Made by a program: the position numbers and the translations under genes. Below, one piece after another: positions 33,509-41,680 of a stretch of DNA of 64,000 bases. Each line of letters opens with the position of its first letter. The stretch's first letter is position 1. This DNA is from Geodermatophilus aquaeductus (lineage in GTDB: Bacteria; Actinomycetota; Actinomycetes; Mycobacteriales; Geodermatophilaceae), in contig NZ_FXTJ01000003.1 of NCBI RefSeq assembly GCF_900182545.1, positions 1 to 64,000 on the forward strand, given 5' to 3'. The notes below the pieces were generated by a model. It searched no databases. It was not told where the DNA came from and was given only the letters and a program-made list of their open reading frames with translations.

Positions 33509-33967
33509 ATGGAGGAGCCCGGCACCCGCGTACCCGTGACCCACGAGCACTGCGACCACGTCACGGGGCCCTTCTTCCACGGGACGCGGACGGCGTTCGC
33601 GGTCGGCGACGAGCTGGCCCCCGGCCACGGCTCCACCTTCCAGGAGGGCCGGGTGTCGAACAACGTCTACTTCACCGCGGTGCTGGAGACGGCCGTCTGG
33701 GGAGCGGAACTGGCGACCGCGCTGGCCGGGGACGAGGAGCGGGGACACGTCTACGTCGTCGAGCCGCTGGGCTCCTTCGAGGACGACCCGAACGTGACCG
33801 ACAAGCGGTTCCCGGGCAACCCCACGCAGTCCTACCGCACCCGCTCCCCGCTGCGCGTCGTCGGCGAGGTGGACGACTGGGAGGGCCACGCCCCCGAGGT
33901 GCTCCAGGGGATGCTCGACAGCCTGGCGCGGCTCCGCGAGCAGGGCCTGGACGTCATCGAGGACTAG
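33509..33967 (+). CDS. arr: Rifamycin ADP-ribosyltransferase
   Basis: 152-residue cytosolic enzyme of the Arr family, which inactivates rifampicin by ADP-ribosylation with NAD. Matching family blocks are FFHGTRTAFAVGDEL, NNVYFTAVLETAVWGAELA, HVYVVEPLGSFEDDPNVTDK and FPGNPTQSYRTRSPLRVVGEV, covering the NAD pocket His, Tyr and Asp. The ATG is preferred; an upstream GTG lies within the palindromic repeat. Chromosomal arr genes are common in soil actinomycetes. It is convergent with nirD across a palindromic element. Confidence 0.92.
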   Translation: MEEPGTRVPVTHEHCDHVTGPFFHGTRTAFAVGDELAPGHGSTFQEGRVSNNVYFTAVLETAVWGAELATALAGDEERGHVYVVEPLGSFEDDPNVTDKRFPGNPTQSYRTRSPLRVVGEVDDWEGHAPEVLQGMLDSLARLREQGLDVIED

Positions 33968-33972
33968 GACGT

Positions 33973-34017
33973 GTGCACTTCCGCGGAGGTGCACCGGGCA
34001 TCTCCGCGGAGATGCAC
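33973..34017. repeat. Palindromic element (TTCCGCGGA type), copy 2
   Basis: The left arm 33973-33994 and right arm 33998-34017 are inverted relatives with 3 nt between. The core CACTTCCGCGGAG and GCATCTCCGCGGA words match the element at 28151-28195. It lies between the convergent arr and nirD stops and can serve as a bidirectional terminator. Confidence 0.9.
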
Positions 34018-34018
34018 G

Positions 34019-34429
34019 TCAGACGTCGACGACGAGCATCCCGTCCACCTCGCGCACCGGGTAGACGCGCACCGGGCCGACCCCGCCGGTCGACGAGCCG
34101 TCGGTCCACCGGAACCCGTAGAGGTGCAGCGGGCAGACCAGCACGTCGGGGTCGGTCTGCCCGTCGGCGAGCGGGCCGCCGGCGTGCGGGCAGGCGGCCT
34201 GGGTGGCGTGCAGCGACCCGTCGCGCAGCCGGAAGACGGCGACCTGCACGTCGCCGGCCACGAACGCCCGCCCCTCCCCCGGCGGCACGTCACCGACCCG
34301 CGCGACGGCGTACGCCCGGCCGGTCGGCGGTGCCGCGGTGCCGGGGACGGCGACCCCGGTGGCCGGCGAGCCGAGCTCCGTCCCCGGCGTGGTCGGGGCC
34401 TCGGCGACCTCCAGGTGCGGCGCGGTCAT
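34019..34429 (-). CDS. nirD: Nitrite reductase small subunit, Rieske-type
   Basis: 136 residues with a Rieske fold. The cluster ligands are present as CPHAGG and CPLHLYGF, unlike many assimilatory NirD proteins that have lost them. A ~40-residue Pro/Ala-rich N-terminal tail precedes the domain. It partners NirB in the NAD(P)H-dependent reduction of nitrite to ammonium. The ATG overlaps the nirB stop as ATGA, so the two subunits are coupled. Confidence 0.92.
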   Translation of the reverse strand: MTAPHLEVAEAPTTPGTELGSPATGVAVPGTAAPPTGRAYAVARVGDVPPGEGRAFVAGDVQVAVFRLRDGSLHATQAACPHAGGPLADGQTDPDVLVCPLHLYGFRWTDGSSTGGVGPVRVYPVREVDGMLVVDV

Positions 34430-36957
34430 CGGACCGGCACCTGCGGCAGCGCGACCAGCGGCAGCGCCGGGCGGAACTGGCCCGGCGTCGCCGGTTCCCG
34501 CCCGTCCTGGCCCCACGGGTCGGTGTAGGCGTCGACCGAGCGCTGCAGCGCCGCGTCGAGGTCGGCGCCGAGGCCCTCGGCGTCCTCGACCACCACGCGC
34601 TGCAGGTGCTCGAGGCCCACGCGCGGCACGAAGTCGTAGGTCCGCTCCAGCCAGTTGGCGTTCTCGCGGTAGTACTGCACGAACCGGCCGGCCAGCGCGA
34701 TCACCGCCTCCGGGGAGTCGACGGTGGCCAGCAGGTCGCCCTTGCGCACCGTGGCCCCGGCCGCGCCGCCGACGTGGACCTCCCAGCGCCCGTTGCCCAC
34801 CGCCACCACGCCGACGTCCTTCACGTAGGCCTCGGCGCAGTTCCGCGGGCAGCCGACGACGGCCATCTTGATCTTCGCCGGGCTCTCGATGCCCTGGAAG
34901 CGGGTCTCCAGGTCGATGCCGAGCTGGGTGGAGTCGCCGAGGCCGAAGCGGCAGAAGTCGCTGCCCACGCAGGTCTTCACGGTGCGCATGCTCTTGCCGT
35001 AGGCGTAGCCCGAGGGCATCCCGAGGTCCTCCCACATCGCGGGCAGGTCCTCCTTGCGGACGCCGAGCAGGTCGATCCGCTGGCCGCCGGTCACCTTGAC
35101 CATCGGCACCTCGTACTTCTCGGCGACGTCGGCGATCCGCCGCAGCTGGGCCGGCGTCGTCACCCCGCCCTTCATCTGGGGGACGACGGAGAAGGTCCCG
35201 TCGCGCTGGATGTTGGCGTGCACCCGGTCGTTGACGAACTCGGCGTCCTTCTCCCGGACGAACTCGGTGCCCCAGACCGTCTTGAGCAGCGAGGTCAGGC
35301 CCATCTTCGAGCGGGCGTCCTCCTTGCCGCCGGGGGCGAGCGCGGCGAACACGGCCGACACGCTGCGCAGGTCCCGCTCGCGGATCGCCGCGATCAGCGC
35401 GGGCTTGGCCAGCGGGACGCCCGGCACGTAGTACGAGGCGGCCGGGTCCTCGGTCACGTCGCCGTCGGCGGCCCACTCCACGATCTGCTTGACCAGCGAC
35501 TTGCAGGAGCCGCAGCCCTTGCCGGCGCGGGTGCGGTCCATGACGGCGCCCACGCTGCCGCAGCCGTCGGCGACCGCGCCGCAGAGCGCGCCCTTGGTGA
35601 CGCCGTTGCAGTTGCAGACCTGCGAGTCGGCCGGCATCTCGGCGACGCCAACCTCCTCCTTCCCGTCGGTGAGGTCGACCAGCAGCCGGATGCGCTCCTC
35701 GGGCAGCGCGCTGCCGCGGTCGAACGCCTGGGTGAGCGCGGCGACCTTGCGGGTGTCGCCGAGCAGCGTGGCGCCCACCAGCCGGTCGTCGCGGATCACC
35801 ACCGACAGGTGCACGCCGCGCCGCGGCTCGGAGATGACGAGGAACTCGTCGGAGTCCCGCTCGGGGGTGCTCACGCCCATCGTGGCGACGTCGACCCCGG
35901 CGACCTTGAGCTTCGTCGCCGTCCGGCTGCCGTGGTACTCGGCCGTCGGGTCGGTGCCGGTGAGGACGTCGGCGAGCACCCGCGCGTGCTCCCACGCCGG
36001 CGCGACCAGGCCGTACACCGAGCCGCGGTGCTGGGCGCACTCGCCGATGGCGTAGACGTCGGGGTCGTCGGTGCGCAGCTGGTCGTCGACGACGATCCCG
36101 CGCTCCACCTCCAGCCCCGAGCGGACGGCGACGTCGGTGTGCGGCCGCACCCCGGCGGCGACGACGAGCAGGTCGCAGTCCAGCCGCCGCCCGTCCTTGA
36201 GCAGCACGCCCTCGACGTGCCCGTCGCCGAGGACCTCGGTGGCCAGCACGTCGAGGTGCACGGTGATGCCGAGCGCCTCGACGCTGCGCTCGAGGATGGC
36301 GCCGGCCTCGGCGTCGAGCTGGGCGTTCATCAGGTGCGGCATGGCGTGCACCAGGTCGACCTGCATCCCGTGGCCCTGCAGCGCGCGGGCGGCCTCCAGG
36401 CCCAGCAGCCCGCCGCCCATGACGACGGCCCGGGTGCAGCGCGTGGTGGCGGCGAGCAGGTCGCGGGTCTCGTCGATGGTGCGGAAGCCGTACACGCCCG
36501 GCAGCAGGCTGCCGTCGTCGCGGCGGACGCCGGTCATCGGCGGGATGAAGCTGTAGCTGCCGGTGGCGAGCACCAGGTGGTCGTAGGCGGTGGACGTCCC
36601 GTCGGAGCCGTACACGACCTTGGCCGCGGTGTCGATCCGCTCCACCCGGACGCCGGCGCGCAGGGTGATCCCGTTGTCGGCGTACCAGTCGTGGCTGTTG
36701 AGGACGATGTCGTCCTCGGACGTCTCCCCGGCCAGGACGGGGCTGAGCATGATCCGGTTGTAGTTGCCGTGCGGCTCGTCGCCGAACACGGTGATCCGGA
36801 ACTGCTCGCCGCCCCCGCGCTCGAGGACCTCCTCGACGAGGCGGGCGCCGGCCATGCCGTTGCCCACGACGACGAGCCGCCCGCGGGTGTCGAGGTCGTC
36901 GTCGTCCATCGCGATCGTGGTCAGCCCCTCGGGCCGACCGCCCAGCACGGCCGTCAT
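34426..36957 (-). CDS. nirB: Nitrite reductase large subunit
   Basis: 843-residue siroheme enzyme that reduces nitrite to ammonium in the cytosol. Domains: FAD/NAD(P)-binding (VVVGNGMAGARLVEEV at the start; YAIGECAQHRG); the BFD-like [2Fe-2S] domain with CNCNGVTKG and GKGCGSCK; a ferredoxin-like half; and the siroheme/[4Fe-4S] domain with TCVGSDFCRFG and VVGCPRNCAEAY. The ATG has GGAGG 4 nt upstream and overlaps the nasA stop by one base; GTG three bases earlier is an alternative. It is in an operon with nasA and nirD. Confidence 0.96.
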   Translation of the reverse strand: MTAVLGGRPEGLTTIAMDDDDLDTRGRLVVVGNGMAGARLVEEVLERGGGEQFRITVFGDEPHGNYNRIMLSPVLAGETSEDDIVLNSHDWYADNGITLRAGVRVERIDTAAKVVYGSDGTSTAYDHLVLATGSYSFIPPMTGVRRDDGSLLPGVYGFRTIDETRDLLAATTRCTRAVVMGGGLLGLEAARALQGHGMQVDLVHAMPHLMNAQLDAEAGAILERSVEALGITVHLDVLATEVLGDGHVEGVLLKDGRRLDCDLLVVAAGVRPHTDVAVRSGLEVERGIVVDDQLRTDDPDVYAIGECAQHRGSVYGLVAPAWEHARVLADVLTGTDPTAEYHGSRTATKLKVAGVDVATMGVSTPERDSDEFLVISEPRRGVHLSVVIRDDRLVGATLLGDTRKVAALTQAFDRGSALPEERIRLLVDLTDGKEEVGVAEMPADSQVCNCNGVTKGALCGAVADGCGSVGAVMDRTRAGKGCGSCKSLVKQIVEWAADGDVTEDPAASYYVPGVPLAKPALIAAIRERDLRSVSAVFAALAPGGKEDARSKMGLTSLLKTVWGTEFVREKDAEFVNDRVHANIQRDGTFSVVPQMKGGVTTPAQLRRIADVAEKYEVPMVKVTGGQRIDLLGVRKEDLPAMWEDLGMPSGYAYGKSMRTVKTCVGSDFCRFGLGDSTQLGIDLETRFQGIESPAKIKMAVVGCPRNCAEAYVKDVGVVAVGNGRWEVHVGGAAGATVRKGDLLATVDSPEAVIALAGRFVQYYRENANWLERTYDFVPRVGLEHLQRVVVEDAEGLGADLDAALQRSVDAYTDPWGQDGREPATPGQFRPALPLVALPQVPVR

Positions 36958-39557
36958 CACACCTCCACCAGACCCAGGTCGACGACGAGCTCGCCGCTGA
37001 CGCCCTCGGGCGCGGCGGCGTGCAGCTCGACCACGCAGCCGCCGGGCAGGTCCTCGACCACCCGCAGCGGCACGTGCACGTCGCCCTTCGCGCCGATGGG
37101 GAACCACCGCATCGGCTCGCCGTCGCGCAGCAGGAGGACGTAGACCAGCTCGCCGGTGGAGTTGCCGCCGCGGAAGTACAGCGCCTGGGCGGTGGCGCCG
37201 GCCGGCACCTGGTAGCGCAGCGCCGGGTCGACAGGGCCCGGCTTGGCCAGTCCCTCCCCGGTCAGCGGGAAGACGCCTTGCAGGAACTTCGGGGTGCTCT
37301 TCACGCGGGAGGTCCTCCTCCGGGTCGGGGGGCGTGGTGCGGGCGGTGCGGCGAGGGCGTGCGGTCGCGGCGCGGGCTGGCCGGCGGCCTCGGGCGGGGG
37401 GACGCGCTCCTCGGGGCCGCCGACGCGGGTGACCGCGACGGCGCAGACCTTGAAGGCCGGCATCCGGCTGACCGGGTCGAGCGCGGGGTCGGTGAGCGCG
37501 TTGGCGCTGGACCCGCCGCCCCAGTGGAAGGGCACGAAGACCGTGTCGGGGCGGATGGTGTCGGTGACCTGGGCGGCGAAGCGCGCCCGGCCGCGGCGGG
37601 TGGCCAGCTCGACGACGTCGTCGTGGGTGATGCCGAGCCGCGCGGCGAGGTCGGGGTGCAGCTCCGCGCGCGGCACCGGCGCGACCATCTGCAGGCTCCT
37701 CGACCGGCGGGTCTGCGTACCCGACTGGTACTGGGCGAGCACCCGGCCGGTGGTGAGCACGTACGGGTACTCGTCGTCGGGCTGCTCGTGCGCGCCGGCG
37801 TGCTGGACGGGTACGAACCGCGCGCGGCCGTCGGCGGTGGCGAACCGGTCGGCGAACAGCCGCGGCGTGCCGGGGTGGCCCGGAGCCCCGTCCTCAGCGG
37901 CAGGGCAGGGCCAGAAGACGCCCTGCTCGTCGTCGATGCGCGCGTAGGTGATGCCGGAGTAGTCGGCCGCGCCCCCGGCGCTGGCCCGGCCGAGCTCGGC
38001 GAAGACGGTCTCGGGGTCGGCGGAGAACAGGTGCCCGGTCCCGAGCCGGCCGGCCAGCTCGGCGAGCAGCGCGAGGTCGTCGCGGACGCCTTCGGGCGGG
38101 TCCATCGCGCGGCGCCGGCGGATCACCCGGCCCTCGAGGTTGGTCATCGTCCCGGACTCCTCGGCCCACATCGCGCTGGGCAGCACGACGTCGGCCAGCG
38201 CCGCGGTCTCGGAGAGGAAGAAGTCGCTGACGGCGAGGAAGTCGAGGTCGCCGAGCCGGCTGATCACCCGCCGGGCGTCGGGTGCGGAGACGGCGACGTT
38301 GGACGCGAGCACCAGCAGCGTGCGGACGCCGCCGTCGGTACCGAGCGCGTCCAGCAGCTCGAAGGCGCTGCGGCCGGGTTGGGGCAGGTCGTCGGGGTCC
38401 ACGCCCCAGACGGCCGCGACGTGCGCGCGGTCGGCCGGGTCGGCGAGCTTCCGGTAGCCGGGCAGCTGGTCGGCCTTCTGTCCGTGCTCGCGCCCGCCCT
38501 GCCCGTTGCCCTGCCCGGTGAGCGTGCCCCAGCCGCTGCCGGGCCGGCCGGGCAGGCCGAGGGCGAGCGCCAGGTTGAGCCACGCGGTGGCGGTGTCGGT
38601 GCCCGAGCTGTGCTGCTCGGCGCCGCGGGCGGTCAGCACCATGGCGTTCCGGGCGTGGGCGAGGGCGAACACGGCGCGCCGCTGCTGCTCGACCGGCACC
38701 CCGGTGATCCGCTCGACGCGGTCGGTCCAGTAGCTGCGCACCGCGTCGCGGACGGCCTCGAAGCCGGTGGTCCGCGCGGCGACGTAGGCCTCGTCGACCA
38801 GCCCCTCGGTGATCGCGATGTGCAGCAGCCCGTTGGCCAGCGCGAGATCGGTGCCCGGCAGCGGCTGCAGGTGCAGCCCGGCGTTGCGCGCCGTCGCCGT
38901 CCTCCGGGGGTCGACGACGACGTGCAGCGCGCCGCGCGCCCGGCCGGCGTCGAGGTACTGCATCGCCGGCGGCATGGTGTCGGCCGGGTTGCTGCCCACC
39001 AGCACCACGACGTCGGCCTCGGCGACGTCGGCCAGCGGGAACGGCAGCCCGCGGTCGATGCCGAACGCGCGGATCGCGGCCCCGACCGCCGAGGACATGC
39101 AGAAGCGGCCGTTGTAGTCGATGGCGCTGGTGCGCAGCGCGACCCGGGCGAACTTCCCGAACTGGTAGGCCTGCTCGTTGGTCAGCGACCCGCCGCCGAA
39201 GCAGCCGACGGCGTCGCGGCCGTGCTCGGCCTGCGTCCGCCCGATCGCCGCGACCACCCGGCCCAGCGCCTCGTCCCAGGTCGACTCGACCAGCGGGCTG
39301 GTCCGGTCGCCGGGCACCGCGCGCACCAGCGGGCGGGTCAGCCGCTCGGGGTGGTCGAGCAGTTCCGCGGCCGACCAGCCCTTCGAGCACAGGCCGCCCC
39401 GGTTGGTCGGGAAGTCGAGGGGTACCAGGGTCGCAGGACGGTCCCCCGCGGTGACCGCCATGCCGCACTGCAGCGAGCAGTACGGGCAGTGGGTCTCGGT
39501 GGTCCGCGTGCGGGGTCCGGCCGGCGCAGCAGCACCGGGGACGAGGGTTGCGGGCAC
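36957..39557 (-). CDS. nasA: Assimilatory nitrate reductase catalytic subunit with C-terminal extension
   Basis: Molybdopterin enzyme reducing nitrate to nitrite, ~866 residues. The N-terminal [4Fe-4S] motif is CPYCSLQCGM...GGLCSKG; the Mo-bis-MGD domains follow (GSNPADTMPPAMQYLDAGR, SDFFLSETAALADVVLPSA, FHWGGGSSANALTDP). After residue ~710 a Pro/Arg-rich linker leads to a ~115-residue beta-rich domain (FLQGVFPLTGEG, LYFRGGNSTGELVYVLLLRDG) instead of the usual BFD domain. That domain begins at a GTG (37304) with AGGAGGA 8 nt upstream and could also be made separately. The GTG start is chosen to fit the promoter module; in-frame GTGs exist at 39563 and 39629. Confidence 0.9.
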   Translation of the reverse strand: MPATLVPGAAAPAGPRTRTTETHCPYCSLQCGMAVTAGDRPATLVPLDFPTNRGGLCSKGWSAAELLDHPERLTRPLVRAVPGDRTSPLVESTWDEALGRVVAAIGRTQAEHGRDAVGCFGGGSLTNEQAYQFGKFARVALRTSAIDYNGRFCMSSAVGAAIRAFGIDRGLPFPLADVAEADVVVLVGSNPADTMPPAMQYLDAGRARGALHVVVDPRRTATARNAGLHLQPLPGTDLALANGLLHIAITEGLVDEAYVAARTTGFEAVRDAVRSYWTDRVERITGVPVEQQRRAVFALAHARNAMVLTARGAEQHSSGTDTATAWLNLALALGLPGRPGSGWGTLTGQGNGQGGREHGQKADQLPGYRKLADPADRAHVAAVWGVDPDDLPQPGRSAFELLDALGTDGGVRTLLVLASNVAVSAPDARRVISRLGDLDFLAVSDFFLSETAALADVVLPSAMWAEESGTMTNLEGRVIRRRRAMDPPEGVRDDLALLAELAGRLGTGHLFSADPETVFAELGRASAGGAADYSGITYARIDDEQGVFWPCPAAEDGAPGHPGTPRLFADRFATADGRARFVPVQHAGAHEQPDDEYPYVLTTGRVLAQYQSGTQTRRSRSLQMVAPVPRAELHPDLAARLGITHDDVVELATRRGRARFAAQVTDTIRPDTVFVPFHWGGGSSANALTDPALDPVSRMPAFKVCAVAVTRVGGPEERVPPPEAAGQPAPRPHALAAPPAPRPPTRRRTSRVKSTPKFLQGVFPLTGEGLAKPGPVDPALRYQVPAGATAQALYFRGGNSTGELVYVLLLRDGEPMRWFPIGAKGDVHVPLRVVEDLPGGCVVELHAAAPEGVSGELVVDLGLVEV

Positions 39558-39580
39558 GGCCACGAGCGTCGGGGGCGGCG

Positions 39581-39619
39581 GTTTCCCCGCGGCCACGACG
39601 ACGTCAAGGCTGCGTTCCG
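39581..39619 (-). promoter_or_regulatory. GlnR-type operator and promoter of nasA
   Basis: On the minus strand CGGAAC-N25-GGGGAAAC repeats the narK arrangement exactly; AC dinucleotides fall at offsets 0, 11 and 33 (GC at 22), fitting AC-n9-AC spacing. A -10-like GACGCT follows at the same place as in narK, and the GTG at 39557 comes 7 nt later. This indicates that the coding start is downstream of the site. Confidence 0.65.
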
Positions 39620-39691
39620 GGGACCTCACGACCCGCGGGAGCGTCCCGTGCGGCGCGGGGAGGCAGGATCGGCGAGGACGAGGGAGGGCAC

Positions 39692-40480
39692 GTGGTCAGG
39701 AACGAGGACACCGTCCCCATGCGCCGTCCCGACCCCGACTCCCCCGAGGCACGGGGGAGCTCGGCCGCCGTGCTGCCGGCGGGGCCGCCCGGGACGGGCC
39801 GGGCACCGCTGGACCGCCGCCGCATCCTCGGGGCGGCCGTGGAGTTCATCGACCGCAACGGCCTGGCCGCCCTGACGATGCGCCGGCTCGGCGCCTCCCT
39901 CGGAGTGGAGGCGATGGCCCTCTACCGCTACGTGCCCGGCCGCGAGCAGCTCCTCGACGGCGTGGTCGAGACCGTCGTCGACGAGCTCTACGGCGATCCC
40001 GACGTGCACCTGCGCGCCGCCGGTGGCTGGCAGGACTTCCTGCAGCGGCTGGCCCACGGCGTGCGGCGGATCGCCCTGGCCCACCCCGAGGTCTTCCCGC
40101 TGGTGGCCACCCGGCCGCCCGCGGCCCCCTGGGTCCGCCCGCCGCTGCGCAGTCTGCGCTGGGTGGAGTCCCTGCTCACCGCGCTCGTGGACAGCGGCTT
40201 CACCGCCGAGGCGGCGGTCGCGGCCTACCGCGCCTACTCGAGCTTCCTGCTCGGCCACCTGCTGCTCGAGGTGTCGCAGAAGGGCGTGCAGATCAGCCCC
40301 GAGGACGCTCCGGAGGGCGTGCCCGACACCGGCACCGACCTGTCGCAGTACCCGCTCGTGGTCGAGCTGGAGGAGCTGCTGTCCCGCGACGAGTCGGCCG
40401 CCGAGTTCGAGGAGGCCCTGGAGAACCTGCTGGGCCGGCTGGAGACCGTCCGTCGGGAGGGCCGCGTCCCCGGCGAGTAG
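39692..40480 (+). CDS. TetR-family regulator
   Basis: 262 residues. The N-terminal helix-turn-helix is RRRILGAAVEFIDRNGLAALTMRRLGASLGVEAMALYRYVPGREQLL, preceded by a ~35-residue Pro/Ala tail. The C-terminal ligand domain resembles the TetR_C type (YRAYSSFLLGHLLLEVS). The GTG is chosen because GGAGGG precedes it at good spacing. It is divergent from nasA (134 nt), so it might influence nitrate genes, but a GTTTAC-N3-GTAAAC dyad downstream, before the PRC gene, is another possible target. Confidence 0.85.
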   Translation: MVRNEDTVPMRRPDPDSPEARGSSAAVLPAGPPGTGRAPLDRRRILGAAVEFIDRNGLAALTMRRLGASLGVEAMALYRYVPGREQLLDGVVETVVDELYGDPDVHLRAAGGWQDFLQRLAHGVRRIALAHPEVFPLVATRPPAAPWVRPPLRSLRWVESLLTALVDSGFTAEAAVAAYRAYSSFLLGHLLLEVSQKGVQISPEDAPEGVPDTGTDLSQYPLVVELEELLSRDESAAEFEEALENLLGRLETVRREGRVPGE

Positions 40481-40490
40481 GGCGGTGTGG

Positions 40491-40505
40491 GTTTACGACG
40501 TAAAC
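40491..40505. promoter_or_regulatory. GTTTAC-N3-GTAAAC dyad before PRC/DUF2382 gene
   Basis: A perfect 6-bp inverted repeat in an otherwise GC-rich gap, 11 nt after the TetR gene stop and ~90 nt before the PRC-barrel gene. It could be a TetR operator. Alternatively GTTT with GGGGCA 14 nt later resembles a SigB/SigF-type stress promoter. Motif-only evidence. Confidence 0.4.
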
Positions 40506-40597
40506 GACGGGGCACCCCCGGAGTGGCCCGCTGACCCCCGGCACTCCGCCGCGTGCGGGAGCGGGCCGAACCCCGAACCCTCCGCGAGGAGAACACG

Positions 40598-41614
40598 ATG
40601 ATCACCGACCAGCAGATCAACGACGTCATCGGCAGCACCGCCGTCGGCCCCGACGGCAAGCACGGCAGCGTCGGCGAGGTCTTCCTCGACGACGAGACCG
40701 GCCGTCCCGAGTGGGCGACCGTCCGCACCGGCCTGTTCGGCACCAAGGAGGCCTTCGTGCCGCTGGCCGACGCCACCGTCTCCGGCGGCGAGCTGCGCCT
40801 GCCCTACGACAAGGCGAAGGTCAAGGGTGCCCCGCACGTCGACGTCTCCACCGGCCACCTGTCGCCGCAGGAGGAGCAGGAGCTCTACCGGTATTACGGC
40901 CTCGGTCACGGCTCCGGGGGGACCGCCGGCCAGACGACGGGGACGACCGACACCGGTCGGATGGAGAACTACGGCACGGGTCAGTCGTCGGAGGCGACCG
41001 ACACCCGGCAGACGGGGAACTACGCCACGGGTCAGGCGACGGGTACGACCGACACCGGTCAGGCGGGCACCTACGCGTCCGACCGGACGCGGACCGACCA
41101 GGACCTGACGACGGCCGGCGCCGGCACCGCTGGGACCACGGGCACCGCGGGCCACACAGACCGCGACCGTGACGGCGTACGTGACGACCTCGAGACCCGC
41201 GGCGCCGTCGGCCACGACACCTCCGGCCCGACGACCGACAACGCGATGACCCGCTCCGAGGAGCACCTCAACGTGGGCACGCAGCGGGTCGAGGCCGGCC
41301 GGGCGCGGCTGCGCAAGTACGTCGTCTCGGAGAACGTGACCGAGACCGTGCCGGTCTCCCGCGAGGAGGTCCGGGTCGAGCGCGAGCCGATCACCGACGC
41401 CAACGTGGGCAACGCCATGGACGGGCCGGCCATCTCCGAGGAGGAGCACGAGGTCGTCCTGCACGCCGAGCAGCCCGTGGTGTCCAAGGAGGCCACGCCG
41501 GTCGAGCGCGTCCGCCTCGACACGCAGACGGTGACCGAGCAGCAGCAGGTCTCCGACCAGGTCCGCAAGGAGCAGATCGAGGTCGACGACGACCCGAGCA
41601 CCCGTCGTCGCTGA
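40598..41614 (+). CDS. PRC-barrel and DUF2382 protein
   Basis: 338 residues. The N-terminal PRC-barrel (~1-90) covers INDVIGSTAVGPDGKHGSVG to LRLPYDKAKVKGAPHVD. The middle (~110-200) is a hydrophilic low-complexity region with repeated TTGTTDTG/NYGTGQ-like units. The C-terminal DUF2382 (~225-330) contains SEEHLNVGTQRVEAGRARL, TETVPVSREEVRVEREPI and EEEHEVVLHAEQPVVSKE. DUF2382 proteins are common in stress-tolerant actinobacteria and Deinococcus; the molecular role is unknown. The ATG has GAGGAG at good spacing. Confidence 0.85.
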   Translation: MITDQQINDVIGSTAVGPDGKHGSVGEVFLDDETGRPEWATVRTGLFGTKEAFVPLADATVSGGELRLPYDKAKVKGAPHVDVSTGHLSPQEEQELYRYYGLGHGSGGTAGQTTGTTDTGRMENYGTGQSSEATDTRQTGNYATGQATGTTDTGQAGTYASDRTRTDQDLTTAGAGTAGTTGTAGHTDRDRDGVRDDLETRGAVGHDTSGPTTDNAMTRSEEHLNVGTQRVEAGRARLRKYVVSENVTETVPVSREEVRVEREPITDANVGNAMDGPAISEEEHEVVLHAEQPVVSKEATPVERVRLDTQTVTEQQQVSDQVRKEQIEVDDDPSTRRR

Positions 41615-41621
41615 CCCCGCC

Positions 41622-41652
41622 GCGGACCGGTCGGCCCCGCCGGCCGGTCCGC
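41622..41652 (+). terminator. Hairpin after PRC/DUF2382 gene
   Basis: GCGGACCGG (41622-41630) pairs with CCGGTCCGC (41644-41652), with extra inner pairing, 8 nt after the stop. It lies in the 66-nt gap before the membrane protein gene, which has its own AGGAAGG ribosome site. Confidence 0.6.
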
Positions 41653-41680
41653 ACCCCTCTCCTCCCCTCAGGAAGGCACC

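Noticed and set aside
33439..37143. A 1234-codon open frame on the plus strand opposite nirD and nirB
   Set aside because: It is out of frame with arr and antisense to the clear nirBD genes, with repetitive His/Asp/Gly composition. A GC artefact.
37304..39557. Frameshift or missing stop between nasA and its C-terminal domain
   Set aside because: No disrupted motif or frame change is visible; the linker is in frame and has normal composition. Kept as a fusion with a possible internal start.
39558..39629. Longer nasA N-terminus starting at GTG 39629
   Set aside because: This stretch contains the GlnR-type site shared with narK, and its residues are not conserved before the CPYC motif. It remains possible if transcription begins further upstream.
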